Shown: positions 4,946 through 6,691 of the stretch, in pieces
Layout of the letters: each line of letters starts with the position of its first letter
Position numbering within the stretch: position 1 is the first letter of the stretch
Origin: DATIHT01 sp035480415
GTDB lineage: Bacteria; Patescibacteriota; Microgenomatia; Curtissbacterales; GWA2-41-24
Length of the DNA stretch: 6,691 nt
Reading direction: 5' to 3'
NCBI GenBank assembly: GCA_035480415.1
Contig: DATIHT010000041.1
Span: 1-6,691 of the forward strand
Program-made: the position numbers and the translations under genes
Notes under the pieces: model-generated
What the model was told of the DNA's origin: nothing
Database searches by the model: none
What the model saw: only the letters and a program-made list of their open reading frames with translations

Positions 4946-6574
4946 ATGGCTAAACAAATAATTTACGCAGAAGACGCAAGAGCAAAGTTAAAAATAGGTG
5001 TAGACAAGCTCGCAAACGCAGTAGCAACTACTCTTGGTCCAAAAGGCAGAAATGTGGCCTTAGACAAGAAGTGGGGAGCTCCAACAGTTATCCACGACGG
5101 AGTCACAGTAGCCAAAGAAATCGAACTGGAAGACCCATTCGAAAACATGGGAGCTTCCTTAGTTAAGGAAGCAGCCAGTAAAACTTCAGACATCGCAGGT
5201 GACGGAACCACAACCGCAACAGTTCTAGCGCAAGCAATAGTAGAAGAAGGCCTCAAAAACATAACAGCAGGCGCAAACCCAATGATCCTTAAAAGGGGTG
5301 TAGAAAAAGCAACTGCAGCAGTAGTTGCAGAACTCAAAAAGATGGCCAAAAAAGTAGGGGACCATGGCGAAATTGAAAAAATTGCCACAATCTCGGCAGC
5401 AGACCCACAAATAGGTAAATTAATAGCAGATGCTCTCGAAAAAGTCGGCCCGGACGGCGTAGTTACAGTTGAAGAGGGCAAAGGCGTCGAGCTCTCAGTC
5501 GAATATAAAGAAGGAATGGAATTCGATCGGGGATTTGTATCTGCATATTTCGTAACCGACACCGACAAAATGCAATCGGTCATAAGCGATGCCCACATCT
5601 TAATTACAGATCAAAAAATCACATCCCTACAAGAATTAGTATCTTTCTTGGAAAACTTTGTTAAAGTTTCCAAAAACTTGGTAATCATCGCAGACGAAAT
5701 AGAAGGCGAAGCATTGGCAACCTTGGTTGTTAACAAGATGCGAGGCGTGTTCAATGTTCTTGCCATAAAAGCTCCTGGTTTTGGAGATCGCAGAAAAGAA
5801 ATGCTCGAAGATATCGCAATTCTTACAGGCGGAACAGTAATCTCCGAAGACATGGGCCGCAAGCTGGAATCTGTAACAGTAGAAGATTTAGGTAAAGCAG
5901 ACCAGGTAATTTCCGACAAAGACAACTCAATCATCGTTGGTGGTAAAGGCGCAAAAACAGCACTCGATGCCCGAATCAAACAGATTCGTACAGAAATGGA
6001 AAAAACAGACAGCGATTTCGACCGTGAGAAGCTTCAAGAAAGACTCGCAAAACTTTCCGGTGGAGTTGCAGTTATAAATGTTGGGGCAGCCACAGAAATA
6101 GAACTTAAAGAGAAAAAAGAAAGAGTAGACGACGCAGTTCACGCAACCAAGGCAGCAATAGAAGAAGGTTATGTTGTGGGCGGAGGAGTCGCACTTCTCA
6201 GAGCCCGAAAAGTTTTGGACAAGATCGCCCCTTCGGACCAGGCAGATGAACGAATTGGTGTCGAGATTGTAAAAGAAGCACTCCAAAGACCTCTTTCCAA
6301 AATTGCTTCAAATTCCGGAGTTGATGCCGGCTGGGCAGTAAAAGAAGTCGAAAAGGCAGTAGGTAACGTTGGCCTCAACGCAATCTCTGGCAAATTCGAA
6401 GATCTTGTTGCATCAGGTGTTATTGACCCGGTCAAAGTAACCCGCTCGGCAATCCAAAATGCAGCCTCGGTTGCCATGATGATTCTAACCACAGAAGCTC
6501 TAATTACAGATATCCCCGAAAAATCCGGCGCAGCCGGACCGGCAATGCCCGCAGGCGGCATGGGCGACTATTAA
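4946..6574 (+). CDS. groEL: Chaperonin GroEL (Hsp60)
   Basis: It is the ATP-driven double-ring folding chamber that works with GroES in the cytoplasm. At 542 residues it is full length (E. coli 548). Visible features: TTLGPKGRNV (28-37) and Asp51 in HDGVTVAKE, the nucleotide-binding GDGTTT (85-90) with Asp86, the apical-domain segment APGFGDRRKEMLEDIAILTGG, and the catalytic Asp396 in RVDDAVHATKAAIEEGY followed by the GGG loop. The C-terminal tail is short, ending GGMGDY with one GGM rather than the repeated GGM of E. coli, which would give a shorter disordered plug in the cavity. It is co-transcribed with groES under the CIRCE-like operator. There is no Shine-Dalgarno sequence; the start is set by homology. 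The TAA stop overlaps the ATG of the next reading frame. Confidence 0.98.
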   Translation: MAKQIIYAEDARAKLKIGVDKLANAVATTLGPKGRNVALDKKWGAPTVIHDGVTVAKEIELEDPFENMGASLVKEAASKTSDIAGDGTTTATVLAQAIVEEGLKNITAGANPMILKRGVEKATAAVVAELKKMAKKVGDHGEIEKIATISAADPQIGKLIADALEKVGPDGVVTVEEGKGVELSVEYKEGMEFDRGFVSAYFVTDTDKMQSVISDAHILITDQKITSLQELVSFLENFVKVSKNLVIIADEIEGEALATLVVNKMRGVFNVLAIKAPGFGDRRKEMLEDIAILTGGTVISEDMGRKLESVTVEDLGKADQVISDKDNSIIVGGKGAKTALDARIKQIRTEMEKTDSDFDREKLQERLAKLSGGVAVINVGAATEIELKEKKERVDDAVHATKAAIEEGYVVGGGVALLRARKVLDKIAPSDQADERIGVEIVKEALQRPLSKIASNSGVDAGWAVKEVEKAVGNVGLNAISGKFEDLVASGVIDPVKVTRSAIQNAASVAMMILTTEALITDIPEKSGAAGPAMPAGGMGDY

Positions 6575-6691
6575 TGCAACCTGTTTTCTACGCAACCACC
6601 ACACTTGTTAGGCAAGCCATTACAGATATGATGCAAATTTTGGGGCCCGAGTATAACCCTATTATTTTAAACAGAAGAAGAAATTCACCAA
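6574..6691 (+). CDS. Start of an unidentified gene coupled to groEL (partial)
   Basis: An ATG at 6574-6576 shares its A with the groEL TAA stop (TAATG), an arrangement typical of translational coupling. The frame then stays open for 39 codons to the right edge with no stop: MQPVFYATTTLVRQAITDMM, then a segment with LGPEYNPIILNRRR. I do not recognise the family. There is no obvious signal peptide or membrane segment in the visible part. If real, it belongs to the groESL operon and shares its heat-shock control. The evidence is the overlap, the open frame and the absence of a terminator after groEL; 39 codons alone could be chance. Confidence 0.5.
   Translation, partial: MQPVFYATTTLVRQAITDMMQILGPEYNPIILNRRRNSP

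Noticed and set aside
4963..5598. A 211-codon open frame antisense to groEL, with others at 5611-5979 and 6169-6561
   Set aside because: They lie entirely inside groEL, have Ser/Pro-rich low-information translations and no promoter or start signals. They are shadows of its codon usage.

Overview
The window looks like a piece of chromosome from a Candidate Phyla Radiation (Patescibacteria) bacterium, probably in or near Microgenomates. This is a judgement from gene families and style, not from a search. The signs are a CTP synthase with the unusual segment GEYQN where the E. coli enzyme has GDIES, a winged-helix plus nucleotidyltransferase protein of a type I associate with these genomes, AT-rich compact intergenic spaces, and degenerate 7- or 8-base tandem arrays abutting start codons. 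TGA works as a normal stop at the end of pyrG, which argues against the recoded Gracilibacteria/Absconditabacteria lineages.

Layout: (a) about 1-1308, a lipoprotein sugar-type ABC solute-binding protein, followed by an AT-rich stem-loop. (b) 1415-2263, a winged-helix/nucleotidyltransferase protein whose promoter predicts a leaderless mRNA. (c) 2302-2679 on the minus strand, a small unknown protein with a very basic C-terminal tail, also predicted leaderless. (d) 2680-2804, a divergent control region in which the two -35 boxes overlap. (e) 2805-4433, pyrG (CTP synthase). (f) 4430-6574, a groES-groEL operon with a strong promoter and a CIRCE-like operator at its start site. (g) 6574-6691, the start of an unidentified gene whose ATG overlaps the groEL stop.

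The most interesting signal is the pyrG leader. A TTGACA / extended -10 promoter predicts that transcription begins exactly at GGGC. The 58-base leader carries a hairpin with a UCCCCC 5' arm and a GGGGGA 3' arm, followed by five T, directly before the ATG. This is the arrangement expected for CTP-sensed attenuation by reiterative G addition, as established for Bacillus subtilis pyrG, but compressed so that the 3' arm of the terminator is also the Shine-Dalgarno sequence. The enzyme also differs from E. coli at the position corresponding to Glu149, which is linked to CTP feedback inhibition, so the balance between allosteric and transcriptional control may have shifted. This is inference and untested.

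The second theme is translation initiation. Only pyrG has a clear Shine-Dalgarno sequence. Two genes appear leaderless, and groES, groEL and probably the solute-binding gene are preceded by 7- or 8-base periodic arrays. No tRNA, rRNA, CRISPR array or insertion sequence is visible. No gene-free stretch exceeds 300 bases.
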